Shown: positions 26,046 to 34,922, numbered from the stretch's first letter. The stretch is 64,000 nucleotides of DNA from Leptolyngbya sp. FACHB-261 (GCF_014696065.1 NZ_JACJPL010000029.1:1-64000), one strand, 5' to 3'. The notes: a model not told the origin generated them from the sequence alone. Translations and numbers: made by a program.

Positions 26046-26570
26046 ATATTCTCCTCTTTGTGGAGTTTAGGAGAGGCCAAGCTTTTAGAAGAATGGCCAA
26101 ATGTTCTTACGTGAAATCAAGCCACGATCAAATTACAACTGAGGTGCAGTCAACAATGCACCAATTCGCAAAACGATTGCGCCAAAAGACTGTCAAGGGG
26201 CACACTAAATAGCCGTTCTGTTAAGAACTTGCTACGAGTAGACCCGGACAGATCTGGTTTTTAGGGGTAGGGATTAAAACTTCATTGTTGGGGAAACTTA
26301 TTGCAAGGGCTAACTAGTCTACTCAGGCACTGAATCAGACAGGTCTCACTGGGCTCAAGTCAGTTGCAAGCCCGTGAATCCGTCTGAATTAACCTTACAA
26401 ATCTAGAAGCTCATTGCCCTTTTACCTTTAGCAGGAGGTCGCTCTTTTCAAACTATACAATTTGCTCAAGCGGTTGTCTACTACTCCGAAACCCTGTTCG
26501 TAGTGCAAGGGGCGTTTTAGTCAATTCGGTAGTAAGTTCTGAGGGTTCAGATTCCAGCTAAGCCTTGCCC
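26046..26570. other. 0.5-kb leader/spacer upstream of the ABC-F gene
   Basis: No gene seen. It contains small hairpins, for example GGTGCA ... TGCACC near 26143-26162 and GTTCT ... AGAAC near 26217-26230. Antibiotic-protection ABC-F genes are often controlled by attenuation in such leaders, but no leader peptide can be shown here. Confidence 0.35.
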
Positions 26571-27047
26571 TTAAGTCTTGTCCTGTGCAATAGCCCCTAA
26601 CGTGCCGTTTACCGCTCGCAGGTAGTCAGCAGGAGACAGCAAAATTTGCGTGCCGCGCACGCCAGCGGAAATTGAGATTTGATCAAATAGCTCGACCAGT
26701 TCATCAACATAAACTGGGTAGTCTTTCTTACAAGCTAGCGCCGTAACGCCACCCCGGATATAACCAGTCAACGGCTGAACTTCTTTGAGGGCAACTGGAT
26801 CTACCTTGCGATCGCCACTCAAGCGAGCCAGCGCTTTGAGATCGAGTTGAGCATTACCAGGAACCACAGCCAGACAGATACCGTTCCGATCGCCTCGCAC
26901 AACCAGGGTTTTGAATACCTGTTCTGGAGCAAGACCAATTTTATGGGCCACACTTTCAGCAGCCAGGTCATCGGGATCGACTTCGTAGGTGCGCAGTTCG
27001 TAATCGATCCCCAAGTTATCTAGAACGCGCACCGCGTTGGTTTTCAT
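26571..27047 (-). CDS. ybaK: Cys-tRNA(Pro)/aminoacyl-tRNA deacylase, YbaK family
   Basis: A 158-residue YbaK/EbsC-type editing enzyme that hydrolyses mischarged aminoacyl-tRNA, typically Cys-tRNA(Pro). Family landmarks are KTNAVRVLDNLGIDYEL, FKTLVVRGDRNGICLAVVPG, the conserved lysine in ACKKDYPVYVDE and GVRGTQILLSPADYL. Length is normal. ATG 27047 is taken rather than GTG 27050. It follows the permease gene by 30 bp on the same strand, so it may be co-transcribed with the transporter, without an obvious functional link. Confidence 0.9.
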   Translation of the reverse strand: MKTNAVRVLDNLGIDYELRTYEVDPDDLAAESVAHKIGLAPEQVFKTLVVRGDRNGICLAVVPGNAQLDLKALARLSGDRKVDPVALKEVQPLTGYIRGGVTALACKKDYPVYVDELVELFDQISISAGVRGTQILLSPADYLRAVNGTLGAIAQDKT

Positions 27048-27077
27048 CACCGAGCTATTTCATAACCCAGCCAGTAT

Positions 27078-27995
27078 CTAGCGCTTTTGTGAGCGCGGAT
27101 CAAGGGCATCGCGCAGGCCGTCTCCCACCAGGTTAAAACCCAGCACAGTCAGCATAATCGCTCCGCCGGGAAAGATCAGAGTCCAGGGGGCCTGCTGTAT
27201 AAATTGGCGGGAATCCGCTAGCATCTTGCCCCACTCTGGCGTAGGTGGCTGGGCTCCCAGTCCTAAAAAGCCCAGAGCCGCCGCTTCTAAAATCGACGTG
27301 GCAACGCTGAGACTGCCCTGCACCAAAATCGGCGCCAAAGTATTGGGTAGGATGTGAGCGAACAAAATTCCGGCATCGCCCATACCAATTGATCGTGCCG
27401 CCTGCACGTAGACTTCTTCGCGCACCCGCAATACCTGGCCGCGCACCAAACGCCCGAACGTAGGCACGTTGATAATCGCAATCGCCGCCAGAGCATTTTG
27501 CAGCGATGGTCCTAGTGCAGAAACCACAGCAATTGCCAGCAGCACACTGGGAAACGCCAGCAGAATATCGAATACCCGCGAAATAATCAGGTCAGCCCAA
27601 CCGCCGTAGTAAGCCGCCACAGATCCCAATAGGGTACCTAGCGCTGAGGCCCCCAACACCGCAAAGACCCCGACTTGCAACGATACCCGCGATCCATAGA
27701 CCACGCGACTGAAGGTATCTCGGCCCAAGTCATCGGTGCCAAACCAGTGCCGGCTATTGGGTGGCGAAAGGCGGTTGGCCAGATCGGTAGTCTCGTAACC
27801 GTAGGGGGCAATGGGCGGTGCAAATAGAGCGATCAGAATGAACAGCAGAAGGATTAGCCCACCAACAACCGCAATTGGATTGCGTAGCAGCGTCTGTAGT
27901 GCCTTGCGGCTGGGCGATAGGGGAATAATGGGGAGAGCGACGCCCTGCTGCGCACCCTGCGGCGGATTATCAGCAGGCTGAACTTCTTGGGTCAT
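27078..27995 (-). CDS. oligopeptide/dipeptide-type ABC transporter permease (DppC/OppC-like)
   Basis: A 305-residue inner-membrane permease with about six helices, an N-terminal OppC-type segment (LRNPIAVVGGLILLLFILIA) and the family signature HWFGTDDLGRDTFSRVVYGSR. The ATPase-contacting EAA loop lies around RSIGMGDAGILFAHILPN. It pairs with the DppB-like permease four bases upstream on the same strand. Substrate could be peptides, nickel or glutathione; it cannot be read from sequence alone. Confidence 0.88.
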   Translation of the reverse strand: MTQEVQPADNPPQGAQQGVALPIIPLSPSRKALQTLLRNPIAVVGGLILLLFILIALFAPPIAPYGYETTDLANRLSPPNSRHWFGTDDLGRDTFSRVVYGSRVSLQVGVFAVLGASALGTLLGSVAAYYGGWADLIISRVFDILLAFPSVLLAIAVVSALGPSLQNALAAIAIINVPTFGRLVRGQVLRVREEVYVQAARSIGMGDAGILFAHILPNTLAPILVQGSLSVATSILEAAALGFLGLGAQPPTPEWGKMLADSRQFIQQAPWTLIFPGGAIMLTVLGFNLVGDGLRDALDPRSQKR

Positions 27996-27999
27996 GGCC

Positions 28000-29004
28000 T
28001 CAGCGGTAGCGAATGCGCGGGTCTATGAAAGCATAAAACAGGTCAACCAGAAGGTTCACCACAACGAAAATGATCGCCAGTACCAGCACACCGGATTGGA
28101 TCACAGGAAAGTCGCGGAAGCTTATGGCGTCGTAGATGTAGCGCCCAACTCCTGGCCAGCCAAATACGGTCTCGGTTAGCACCGCTCCCCCTAACAGGAA
28201 ACCAAACTGCAAGCCGATCACCGTCCACACGGGAATAAAGGCGTTTTTCAAGGCATGCAAGTAGATCACCTTGAAGGGCGGCAAGCCTTTGGCGCGGGCT
28301 GTGCGCACGTAATCTAGCTTCAGCACCTCCAACATGCTGGAGCGGGTCATGCGGGCAATGATTGCCATCGGGATGGTGCCTAAGGCAATTCCCGGCAGAA
28401 CCAGATGGGCGACCACATCGCCAAACTGCCAGAACTGGCCTTGCACCAAGGTATCGATCAGATAGAAGCCAGTGATTGATTCGACTGGATAGCGCGGGTT
28501 AGTGCGACCTGAAGAGGGGAGCCAACCTAGAGTTTGCGCAAATAGCCACTGCTCCAGCAGCCCTAGCCAGAACACCGGCATCGAAACGCCTATCAAGGCT
28601 CCCACCGTTGAAGCATAGTCGGCTACAGAATTCTGCTTCCACGCGGCCAAAATGCCAATATTGATCCCGACCACCACGGCGATGATCATGGCGACCGAAG
28701 TTAGCTCTGCCGTAGCGCTGAGGTAGGGCAAAATCTCACGAGAGATTGCCGTGCGCGTACGCAGGGAGGTGCCTAGGTCTCCCTGAAGCAGGCTACCAAC
28801 GTAGTCAAAATACTGCACCAGCAGTGGGCGATTGAGGCCATACTGCTCGCGAAAATTTTCGATTGTAGTCTCAGAAGCCTGCTGGCCAAGAATCACCTGG
28901 GCCGGATCGCCGGGGATCAGATGAATGAGCAGGAATACAACGATCGATAGGCCAATCAGCACAGGAATGAGCTGAACAAGGCGCTGGAGGGTATATCTCA
29001 GCAC
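28000..29004 (-). CDS. oligopeptide/dipeptide-type ABC transporter permease (DppB/OppB-like)
   Basis: A 334-residue permease with the DppB N-terminus (LRYTLQRLVQLIPVLIGLSI, LIPGDPAQVILGQQAS) and the EAA-type loop DYVRTARAKGLPPFKVIYLH. It forms the channel with the DppC-like protein directly downstream. The binding-protein gene lies 545 bp upstream on the same strand. No ATPase genes (DppD/F) are in this cluster. Confidence 0.88.
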   Translation of the reverse strand: MLRYTLQRLVQLIPVLIGLSIVVFLLIHLIPGDPAQVILGQQASETTIENFREQYGLNRPLLVQYFDYVGSLLQGDLGTSLRTRTAISREILPYLSATAELTSVAMIIAVVVGINIGILAAWKQNSVADYASTVGALIGVSMPVFWLGLLEQWLFAQTLGWLPSSGRTNPRYPVESITGFYLIDTLVQGQFWQFGDVVAHLVLPGIALGTIPMAIIARMTRSSMLEVLKLDYVRTARAKGLPPFKVIYLHALKNAFIPVWTVIGLQFGFLLGGAVLTETVFGWPGVGRYIYDAISFRDFPVIQSGVLVLAIIFVVVNLLVDLFYAFIDPRIRYR

Positions 29005-29032
29005 GGCTGATTCTAGGGGGATAAGCAGTCAA

Positions 29033-29071
29033 ACTGAACTTGGGCACTGAACTTGGGCACTGAACTTGGGC
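29033..29071. repeat. 13-bp tandem repeat, three exact copies
   Basis: ACTGAACTTGGGC is present at 29033-29045, 29046-29058 and 29059-29071, followed by a truncated copy. It lies about 30 bp upstream of the DppB-like permease start. Confidence 0.9.
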
Positions 29072-29381
29072 ATGGTCTCACTGCTGACTGAGAAAGCTTA
29101 AGCTCAGAGGCTCAGCCACTAGTAGGGCATGCTATAGGTCACGAGCCCCAGCAGTTTTAAGGTAATGAGTACCTAAGTTAAGCACTGGCTAAGCTGGGCA
29201 CTGGCAGTCTTCGCGTTTGGTCTTATCTGTTGCAGAGTCGTTGGAGAGTTTGGTTTAGCAGCGAATCGACTTGAGGCTTATCGTAACGGCTGTTATTGTT
29301 GCCCAGATCATTGCTTACCGCTAATATTTTGCCCTCCAACCCCAGGCATCCTCAAAGTAGTACGTTAGTGCAAACAGAAAG

Positions 29382-29437
29382 CCCTACAGTGCTAGCGTCG
29401 CTTTTCTAGCAAGGGTCAATACGTCAACCCTGTAGGG
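29382..29437. other. nested inverted repeat, possible multi-branch RNA
   Basis: CCCTACAG (29382-29389) pairs with CTGTAGGG (29430-29437). Inside are GCTAG ... CTAGC (about 29391-29410) and AGGGT ... ACCCT partly overlapping the outer stem. On either strand it could fold into a branched structure in the mRNA between binding protein and permease genes. It could be a differential-expression stem; this is inference. Confidence 0.4.
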
Positions 29438-29549
29438 ACAATCTAGCTTTTAGAGCAATAAGCTCTGGCTGTAGTTGAGACTGTAGTTGAGATTGTATTT
29501 CAGGCTAAGGACACTCAGGCGGATGCTCAAGCTAAAGACTTAGGGAAGC

Positions 29550-31235
29550 TTAACTGGACGTCGTGACCTCGGCCATTGATTCCGTACCGGCCACTGGGCT
29601 GGGTTTAAAGTTTTCCACAGTCTTGCGGCTGGCCATTAGAGGCGTGGAATGGACCAACGGCACTACTGGCAAGTCTTGGTGGATAACCGCCTGTGCCTGC
29701 TTGTAGAGGTCATTACGCTTGGTCTCGTCTGCCGTAGTCTGAGCTTCGTCCAGCAGTTTATTGACCTGCGCGTTGTTGTAACGGCTGTAGTTGTTGCCAG
29801 GAATGTTGGCACCGTTGAGCAACACGTTCAGGAAGTTAGAGGCGTCGCCGTAGTCACCCGTCCAACCGATCAAACCGACCGGATAGTCACCCGTCCGCAT
29901 CTTTTCAAGGTAGGTGGCCCACTCGTAACTGATGATGTTGGTCTGAACTCCGATCTTGGCAAGATCGGCCTGAATCGCCTCAGCAATCTTGCGACCATCC
30001 GGCATGTATGGGCGAGGCACAGGCATGGCTAGAAAATCAGTCTTAAAGCCATTGGGGAGACCGGCCTCAGTTAAAAGCTTCTTAGCCGCGTCTGGATCAT
30101 AAGCGTAGTCCTGCACATCCTGGTTGTAGCTGGGCAACGAAGGGGCGTTCAGGTTAACCGCTGGAATGGCGTTGCCACCGTAGAAGGCATCAATCAGGGC
30201 TTGCTTGTTGACTGCATGCGCCAAAGCCTGCCGCACTTTCGGGTTGTCGAAAGGCTTCTTGGTATTGTTCATGGCGATGTAGCCCACATTGAAGCTCGGG
30301 CGCTTCAGCAATTCCAAATTGTTGTCACTGCTCACCTGACTGACGGCATCAGGATCGAGGTCATCCATCAGATCGATCTCACCGCTCTTGAGGGCGGTCA
30401 GACGAGTGGCGTTTTCAGGAATGGCTCGGAAGATCACCCGTTGGGCTTTGGGCTCTTCTGGATTCCAGTAGTCTGGGTTGCGCTCTAGGGTCACGCTCTC
30501 ATTGCGCTTCCATTCCACCAGTTTGAAGGGACCGGTACCGGTAGGATTTTCGTTGAGCTTATCGGCAAACTTCTCAATCGCAGCGGGTGAATTGAAAGCG
30601 AAAGGCGGCAACACCAGGCAGGCGATGAAGGGCGCGAACGGTTTCGACAGCTTAAATTCAACTGTGTTGGGATCGACGGCGGTAACAGACTGAATTAAAT
30701 CAGTGCCGAACACATCGTTGAAGTAGCTGAAGCTTTCGTTCTTACCACCAGACTGCCAGCGTTTGAAGTTGGTGGTCACAGCATCGGCATTGAAATCAGT
30801 GCCGTCCGTGAACTTGACCCCCTGCCGCAGCTTAAAGGTGTAGGTTGTCGCATCCGGGCTGGCTTGCCAAGACTCTGCCAGTTTGGGAATAACGTTGGTG
30901 GTGCCATCTTCGAGGTCCACCAAGCCTTCTAAAATGTTGCGCGTCACTCGGAAAGCCTCACCATCCGTAGCAACTGCCGGGTCGAGCGTGGGGGAATCCC
31001 CGCCTCTGCCAAACACTACTACGGCTTGAGGCGCATTGCCAGGACTGTTGCCGCCGCCTTGCTCAGCGGTCGTGTTACTTGCGGGTGGCGGCTGACAGGC
31101 GGCTAGACCGACAACCATTAACAGGGACGCAAAAAACAGCAGCAGCCAACGCCACAATCGACGCGAGCTAAACGCCAACTCAAGCTCCAATGTATGCACC
31201 AAATTAATGAAATCTCGAGGTCTTAGGGAACGCAT
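29550..31235 (-). CDS. ABC transporter substrate-binding lipoprotein, family 5
   Basis: A 561-residue periplasmic solute-binding protein of the DppA/OppA family. After a basic N-terminus and a hydrophobic segment, LLMVVGLAAC gives a lipobox. The family 5 landmarks follow: DSPTLDPAVATDGEAFRVTR, LAESWQASPDATTYTFKLRQ, GTGPFKLVEWKRNESVTLER and VRQALAHAVNKQALIDAFY. It delivers its ligand to the two permeases downstream. The N-terminus is about 25 residues longer than usual before the hydrophobic core, so a later GTG start near 31199 is possible. Confidence 0.88.
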   Translation of the reverse strand: MRSLRPRDFINLVHTLELELAFSSRRLWRWLLLFFASLLMVVGLAACQPPPASNTTAEQGGGNSPGNAPQAVVVFGRGGDSPTLDPAVATDGEAFRVTRNILEGLVDLEDGTTNVIPKLAESWQASPDATTYTFKLRQGVKFTDGTDFNADAVTTNFKRWQSGGKNESFSYFNDVFGTDLIQSVTAVDPNTVEFKLSKPFAPFIACLVLPPFAFNSPAAIEKFADKLNENPTGTGPFKLVEWKRNESVTLERNPDYWNPEEPKAQRVIFRAIPENATRLTALKSGEIDLMDDLDPDAVSQVSSDNNLELLKRPSFNVGYIAMNNTKKPFDNPKVRQALAHAVNKQALIDAFYGGNAIPAVNLNAPSLPSYNQDVQDYAYDPDAAKKLLTEAGLPNGFKTDFLAMPVPRPYMPDGRKIAEAIQADLAKIGVQTNIISYEWATYLEKMRTGDYPVGLIGWTGDYGDASNFLNVLLNGANIPGNNYSRYNNAQVNKLLDEAQTTADETKRNDLYKQAQAVIHQDLPVVPLVHSTPLMASRKTVENFKPSPVAGTESMAEVTTSS

Positions 31236-31475
31236 CTCTACTATGGGGGCTTATTTAATCACAAGCTACTGCAATCCTAACCAGGATCGGCTACACTCAA
31301 CCGAGCCTGTAATCTGCTCATCACATCCAGGCCAATTCCAGACCAATAGAGATGTTGAGAGTTATTACTGTCTGTGGGTTGGGGGGTCTGATTCAGGCGT
31401 TAGAATCTAGGGCAGGTTAAATGGAGCGTTTAGGGCATCCTGGCGCTGAATGCCCGAAGTACATGGGGAGGGATA

Positions 31476-31574
31476 ATGGCACCGTTTAAGTTCAAGAATG
31501 ACCAAGAGAAGTTCGATTTTCTGCTAGCTCTGGTCTTCTTTGTGCTGCTAGTTGTTGCCCTGCGAGGACGCTAA
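31476..31574 (+). CDS. 32-residue single-pass membrane peptide
   Basis: A short open frame, MAPFKFKNDQEKFD followed by one hydrophobic helix (FLLALVFFVLLVVALRGR), ending in basic residues that fit a cytoplasmic end. A purine-rich GGGGAGGG (31465-31472) lies just before the ATG, close but plausible as a ribosome-binding site. The helix and charge pattern are hard to get by chance. It resembles the small accessory subunits of thylakoid complexes in form, but I cannot match it to a named one. It stands alone, divergent from the binding-protein gene. Confidence 0.55.
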   Translation: MAPFKFKNDQEKFDFLLALVFFVLLVVALRGR

Positions 31575-32164
31575 ACCACAAGGAACGCTGAGGCTACACA
31601 AGGCAACTGTCGTTTGAGGTTTAACCACTGAGTCCAAAAGCAGATGATCCGAAAGCCCCAATTTTTGACCTCCGTTTTTGACACTCGTCGTCGCAACCCT
31701 ATTGCCCTTTCAGGTTGCCATACAGGCTGTCATTGCATTGTCACCAGATTGCCTTTTGGCTGTCACATTATGACCTTAAGCTAAGTTTTCAGAAGTGGTG
31801 AGAACAGTTCTAGTAAGAACCCTAGTCCCTCACTCCGGAGTTGGTTGCTAGCAACAACGTTCACCTCACTCCACTGCTTCTGGTTGCGCCTTGCCTCGCA
31901 GCCAGAAGTTTTTCGTTGCTATTTATTGCTTATATTTATTTACTTTCTGTTTCTCTTCTATTCCTCGATGTTGAGGAATATTTTGGGCATTTGGTTTAGG
32001 TGAATCACTAGCCCTGTGAATCAACTAAGGGACAAGGGAGGGGCTGGTGTTCAACGCGATTCAGGCAAAAACTCTAGCGAAGAAGCGCTGGCTAGAGCGC
32101 TGGAATTGGTTAACGCGATTAAACTTAACAAGGCATTCCTTACAAGAATTAGGAGCCCTAAACT
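31575..32164. other. 0.6-kb spacer
   Basis: No supported gene; a 67-codon frame starting at 32047 overlaps the peptidoglycan-binding gene out of frame. The only clear element is the terminator-like hairpin at 31959-31984. Confidence 0.4.
31959..31984 (+). terminator. intrinsic terminator
   Basis: TATTCCTC (31959-31966) and GAGGAATA (31973-31980) form an 8-bp stem with a 6-base loop, followed by TTTT. It lies nearly 400 bp after the small membrane peptide gene, so either that transcript is long or a small RNA ends here. Confidence 0.5.
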
Positions 32165-32536
32165 ATGGCAGAAACCACAATTTTGACAGAGGGGGATCAA
32201 GGCGCTACAGTCACCAAGCTTCAGAATCTTCTGAAAAAGGCTGGCTTTGACCCAGGTCCCATTGATGGCATGTTCGGCCCTAGTGTGACCAAAGCGGCAA
32301 TGCGCTTTCAGCAGGCCAAGCGCCTACCCATGGACGGTGTTGTCGGTCCTCGGACCTGGGCAGAGTTGGAGGCGGCACCGCCACCCTCGCCGCCGCCCTT
32401 CAGCTTGATTAATGTCTGCAAGTTCTACAACAAGCAACCCCACCAAGACCAAGCTCTAACCTGGCTGCAAGGCCAAATTCCGCAAGCAACTTTGGATGAG
32501 TTCGTCAAACGTTGGCGTGGTCCGGCTAGCCCGTAA
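32165..32536 (+). CDS. peptidoglycan-binding domain protein
   Basis: A 123-residue protein. Residues 8-70 are a PG_binding_1 domain (GDQGATVTKLQNLLKKAGFD, then IDGMFGPSVTKAAMRFQQAK and VVGPRTWAELE). A short proline-rich hinge (APPPSPPPFS) joins a 45-residue helical tail of unknown type (CKFYNKQPHQDQALTWLQGQ). No signal peptide is visible, unusual for a wall-binding protein. AGGAG precedes ATG 32165. Its stop codon lies in the first unit of a tandem repeat. Confidence 0.83.
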   Translation: MAETTILTEGDQGATVTKLQNLLKKAGFDPGPIDGMFGPSVTKAAMRFQQAKRLPMDGVVGPRTWAELEAAPPPSPPPFSLINVCKFYNKQPHQDQALTWLQGQIPQATLDEFVKRWRGPASP

Positions 32537-32585
32537 ATCTGAGCCCGCTAACTTGAGCCCGTAAACCTGAGCTCGCAAACCTGAG
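32530..32585. repeat. 14-bp degenerate tandem repeat, four copies
   Basis: CCCGTAAATCTGAG (32530-32543), CCCGCTAACTTGAG, CCCGTAAACCTGAG and CTCGCAAACCTGAG (32572-32585) follow head to tail. The first unit contains the stop codon of the peptidoglycan-binding gene. Confidence 0.85.
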
Positions 32586-32634
32586 TCTGATTATCCGTTG
32601 GCCACAACAGCCCCCTGATGCTAGTCAGTTCAAT

Positions 32635-32686
32635 AGGCCAGTTAAACAGGCCAGTTAACCAGGAAAGTTAAACGGGCCAGTTAGAC
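32635..32686. repeat. 13-bp degenerate tandem repeat, four copies
   Basis: AGGCCAGTTAAAC, AGGCCAGTTAACC, AGGAAAGTTAAAC and GGGCCAGTTAGAC run head to tail at 32635-32686. A more divergent copy precedes them at 32622-32634. They are unrelated to the 14-bp repeat 50 bp away. Confidence 0.85.
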
Positions 32687-32720
32687 AGATCACCCATCAG
32701 GGGCTTTACTCAAAGCAGAT

Positions 32721-33851
32721 TCAACCTGACGACGACGCATACCAGTCAGCGTAGGGCGTCTGTTCCACGGACTGATCGCTATAGTCGGGGGCTCCGTCTG
32801 TCCACCAGACTGGCCCCCGTTCCCCCAAAGCGACTTTGGCTGTTCGCACCCGCGCTCTGGCAGTCCGTAGAGCCATTGCGTCTCCAGAGCGCAGGGCTGC
32901 CTCTGCCGTGCTCTGGGCATTGACCAGATCTTCATGCAAGCGGGAGCGAGTCACTTCATCCAGGAGGGGATTTGGACAGCGGCAGAGGCGGCCCTCGCTC
33001 ACAAAGTAGCGTCTGTCAGGCGTGATTCGCTGAGTGGGCGTTTGCTGGTTGACCCCATTGACCTCTCTCACAGATTGCTGAGCCGCTACAGTCAGCCATT
33101 GTTCAAGATCTTGGATCGTGATTGGCTCTACTAGATAGTCAGTAACTAGATGGGCATTAATTTGAACCAGCAATTGTTGTTCGACCCGCTTAGCCAGTGG
33201 TTCATTGGTTTTCAATTCGCTAACAAAAGCCGCACATAGCTGCGCAAACAAGTGCGCCTGGAGCCCCTCTCGATAACGGGTGGGGACTAAACCCAAGGAG
33301 GTTTGGAGAGCCGCCTGTAATAACTGGTCTCGGACTACAGTCACTAGGTCCTCAGGCAGTTCTGCCTCCGGACTCAGGAGTGAGTTGTCCTGAAGGGTCT
33401 GTCTTGAGGGGTGATTCACAGGTTCGCCCGTGGCGGGCGAGCTAACCTGGCTCAAGTTTGCGGCTAGCTGCTCTAGATGTTGATCAAGCCATTGCAGCTC
33501 ATTGCGATACTCGGCTGGATAAATGGAATGCCCTCGATACTTACGAGGTGATAATTGCATCAAGCTTTCCCGACAGTCCAGGGCAATGTTTTGCTGCGCA
33601 AGCCAAAAACAGCGTTGGCTCTTCTGGTGAAGCTCATCCTGAATCGACTGAGCATACGGCTGAAGCTGAAAGGAATGAATAACCCCCTGAAAACCAAGCC
33701 GAAAGGCTATACCAGCACCATTTTTTTGCCTGTCCAACACAGAACCGGGGATAACCTTGTCTAAAGACAAAGACTGCCCGACCGACAGTGCACTACCCAG
33801 AGTTGCGCCTAGAGCGATCCAAGCAGCTTCATTCGGTTTGACATAGACCAT
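32721..33851 (-). CDS. hypothetical protein, 376 aa
   Basis: Not recognised. The N-terminus has a short Gly/Ala/Ser-rich hydrophobic stretch (WIALGATLGSALSVGQSLSL) that may touch a membrane. Most of the rest is helical, with a helical bundle around 180-260 (VVRDQLLQAALQTSLGLVPT) and a C-terminal repeat of Ala/Arg helices (STAEAALRSGDAMALRTARA), ending in a Trp/Tyr-rich acidic tail (GPVWWTDGAPDYSDQ). GGAGAAGAG precedes ATG 33851, which supports it as a real gene. It is convergent with the peptidoglycan-binding gene. Confidence 0.7.
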   Translation of the reverse strand: MVYVKPNEAAWIALGATLGSALSVGQSLSLDKVIPGSVLDRQKNGAGIAFRLGFQGVIHSFQLQPYAQSIQDELHQKSQRCFWLAQQNIALDCRESLMQLSPRKYRGHSIYPAEYRNELQWLDQHLEQLAANLSQVSSPATGEPVNHPSRQTLQDNSLLSPEAELPEDLVTVVRDQLLQAALQTSLGLVPTRYREGLQAHLFAQLCAAFVSELKTNEPLAKRVEQQLLVQINAHLVTDYLVEPITIQDLEQWLTVAAQQSVREVNGVNQQTPTQRITPDRRYFVSEGRLCRCPNPLLDEVTRSRLHEDLVNAQSTAEAALRSGDAMALRTARARVRTAKVALGERGPVWWTDGAPDYSDQSVEQTPYADWYASSSG

Positions 33852-34130
33852 ACTGACTCTTCTCCCATACTTGCTCTTCCTGCCGACTCACAGCAGGAAC
33901 TCTAAAGTCCTAACCAACGCCCTAACTTAAGCTCCTACTGCACCCGAACCCGAACCTGCTTAGGAACTTATCTCTCAGCATTCAGCCCCTCTGCTCCAGC
34001 TCAGGATTTCGGCTGAGCCTTTGGAGCCTTCTAGGACCGAGATATTAGCCCTAGGATTAATTGGTCATAGCCTAGGTAGGTTACTATCAAACTGCTTTGG
34101 CCCTGATGCAGAGAGTGCAATAAGAGCGCA

Positions 34131-34922
34131 ATGTTTATCAGCCTGATCGCGGACTATGGTACAGGTGACCCAGCCTTTACAGAAGTGGCTCAACGCCTGC
34201 AAATGGCTCTACCTCAAGCGCAGTTGCATCTGCTGTCAGTGCCGCCTTTCAGCACCCTTGCCACCGGCTTCTGGATTGCCCAGCTCGGTTTAAATCCTGG
34301 TCCTAAAGAGCGGTTGATTTACCACAACTGCGCACCTCGCCAGGATGACCCCGAAGCCCGACGCGATAACGAAGGGGAGGGGCTGACCTATGCGCTCCTG
34401 CCCAATGGCGTCAAAGTTGTAGGCGTCAATGCAGGCTATACGCTCTCCTTCATCAAGCATCACGCGAAGGTTCTCCACACTGTCAACGTCGACCGGGGTG
34501 GCTCACAGTTTCGGTCACGAGATGTGTTTCCGCCTGCGGCTGCGGCTCTAGCCAACGAAGACTTTAAGCTGTTGGGAGAGCTTCTGACGCCTGAGCAGAT
34601 TCCCGATGTTCCCTCAGACCGAGTTGCCTGGGTCGATGGCTACGGCAACCTCAAAACGACCATTCCTGCCCACACCATTCAGTTAGAGCCACAGACCAAA
34701 GTGGTGATTCGGGTAGGAGATGCTGTGAGTGATGCCGTCTATTCCGATGGCAGTTTCAAAGTTCCAGAAGGGACATTAGCCTTTGCACCGGGCAGTTCCG
34801 GCTGGTCCGCACCTGGTGAAGCCGAACCGCAGCGCTGGATGGAATTGTTCCTACGAGGCGGAAGTGCTTGGGAGCGCTTCGGCAAACCTCGGCTCAATCA
34901 AAAAATCACCCGAATTGCTTGA
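34131..34922 (+). CDS. SAM hydrolase / SAM-dependent halogenase-like protein (DUF62 family)
   Basis: A 263-residue protein of the DUF62 (SAM hydroxide adenosyltransferase, chlorinase, fluorinase) family. Matches are FISLIADYGTGDPAF at the N-terminus (the family IxLxTDFG..D motif), SRDVFPPAAAALA in the middle and VDGYGNLKTTI near residue 165. Family enzymes attack the ribose C5' of S-adenosylmethionine with water or halide; most bacterial ones are hydrolases producing adenosine and methionine. The N-terminal Asp pair is altered to IADYG, and the segment from 50 to 100 diverges, so activity needs testing. It is monocistronic. Confidence 0.78.
   Translation: MFISLIADYGTGDPAFTEVAQRLQMALPQAQLHLLSVPPFSTLATGFWIAQLGLNPGPKERLIYHNCAPRQDDPEARRDNEGEGLTYALLPNGVKVVGVNAGYTLSFIKHHAKVLHTVNVDRGGSQFRSRDVFPPAAAALANEDFKLLGELLTPEQIPDVPSDRVAWVDGYGNLKTTIPAHTIQLEPQTKVVIRVGDAVSDAVYSDGSFKVPEGTLAFAPGSSGWSAPGEAEPQRWMELFLRGGSAWERFGKPRLNQKITRIA

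Larger units (their letters stand above)
29005..29549. other. spacer between binding protein and permease genes, with tandem repeats and a foldable segment
   Basis: No gene seen. It carries three exact tandem copies of a 13-mer (29033-29071), two exact copies of CTGTAGTTGAGA (29469-29492), and a nested inverted repeat at 29382-29437. The length is unusual inside what should be one transport operon. Confidence 0.55.

Noticed and set aside
32047-32250. 67-codon frame before the peptidoglycan-binding gene
   Set aside because: It overlaps the clear gene in another frame; the second half is a shadow.
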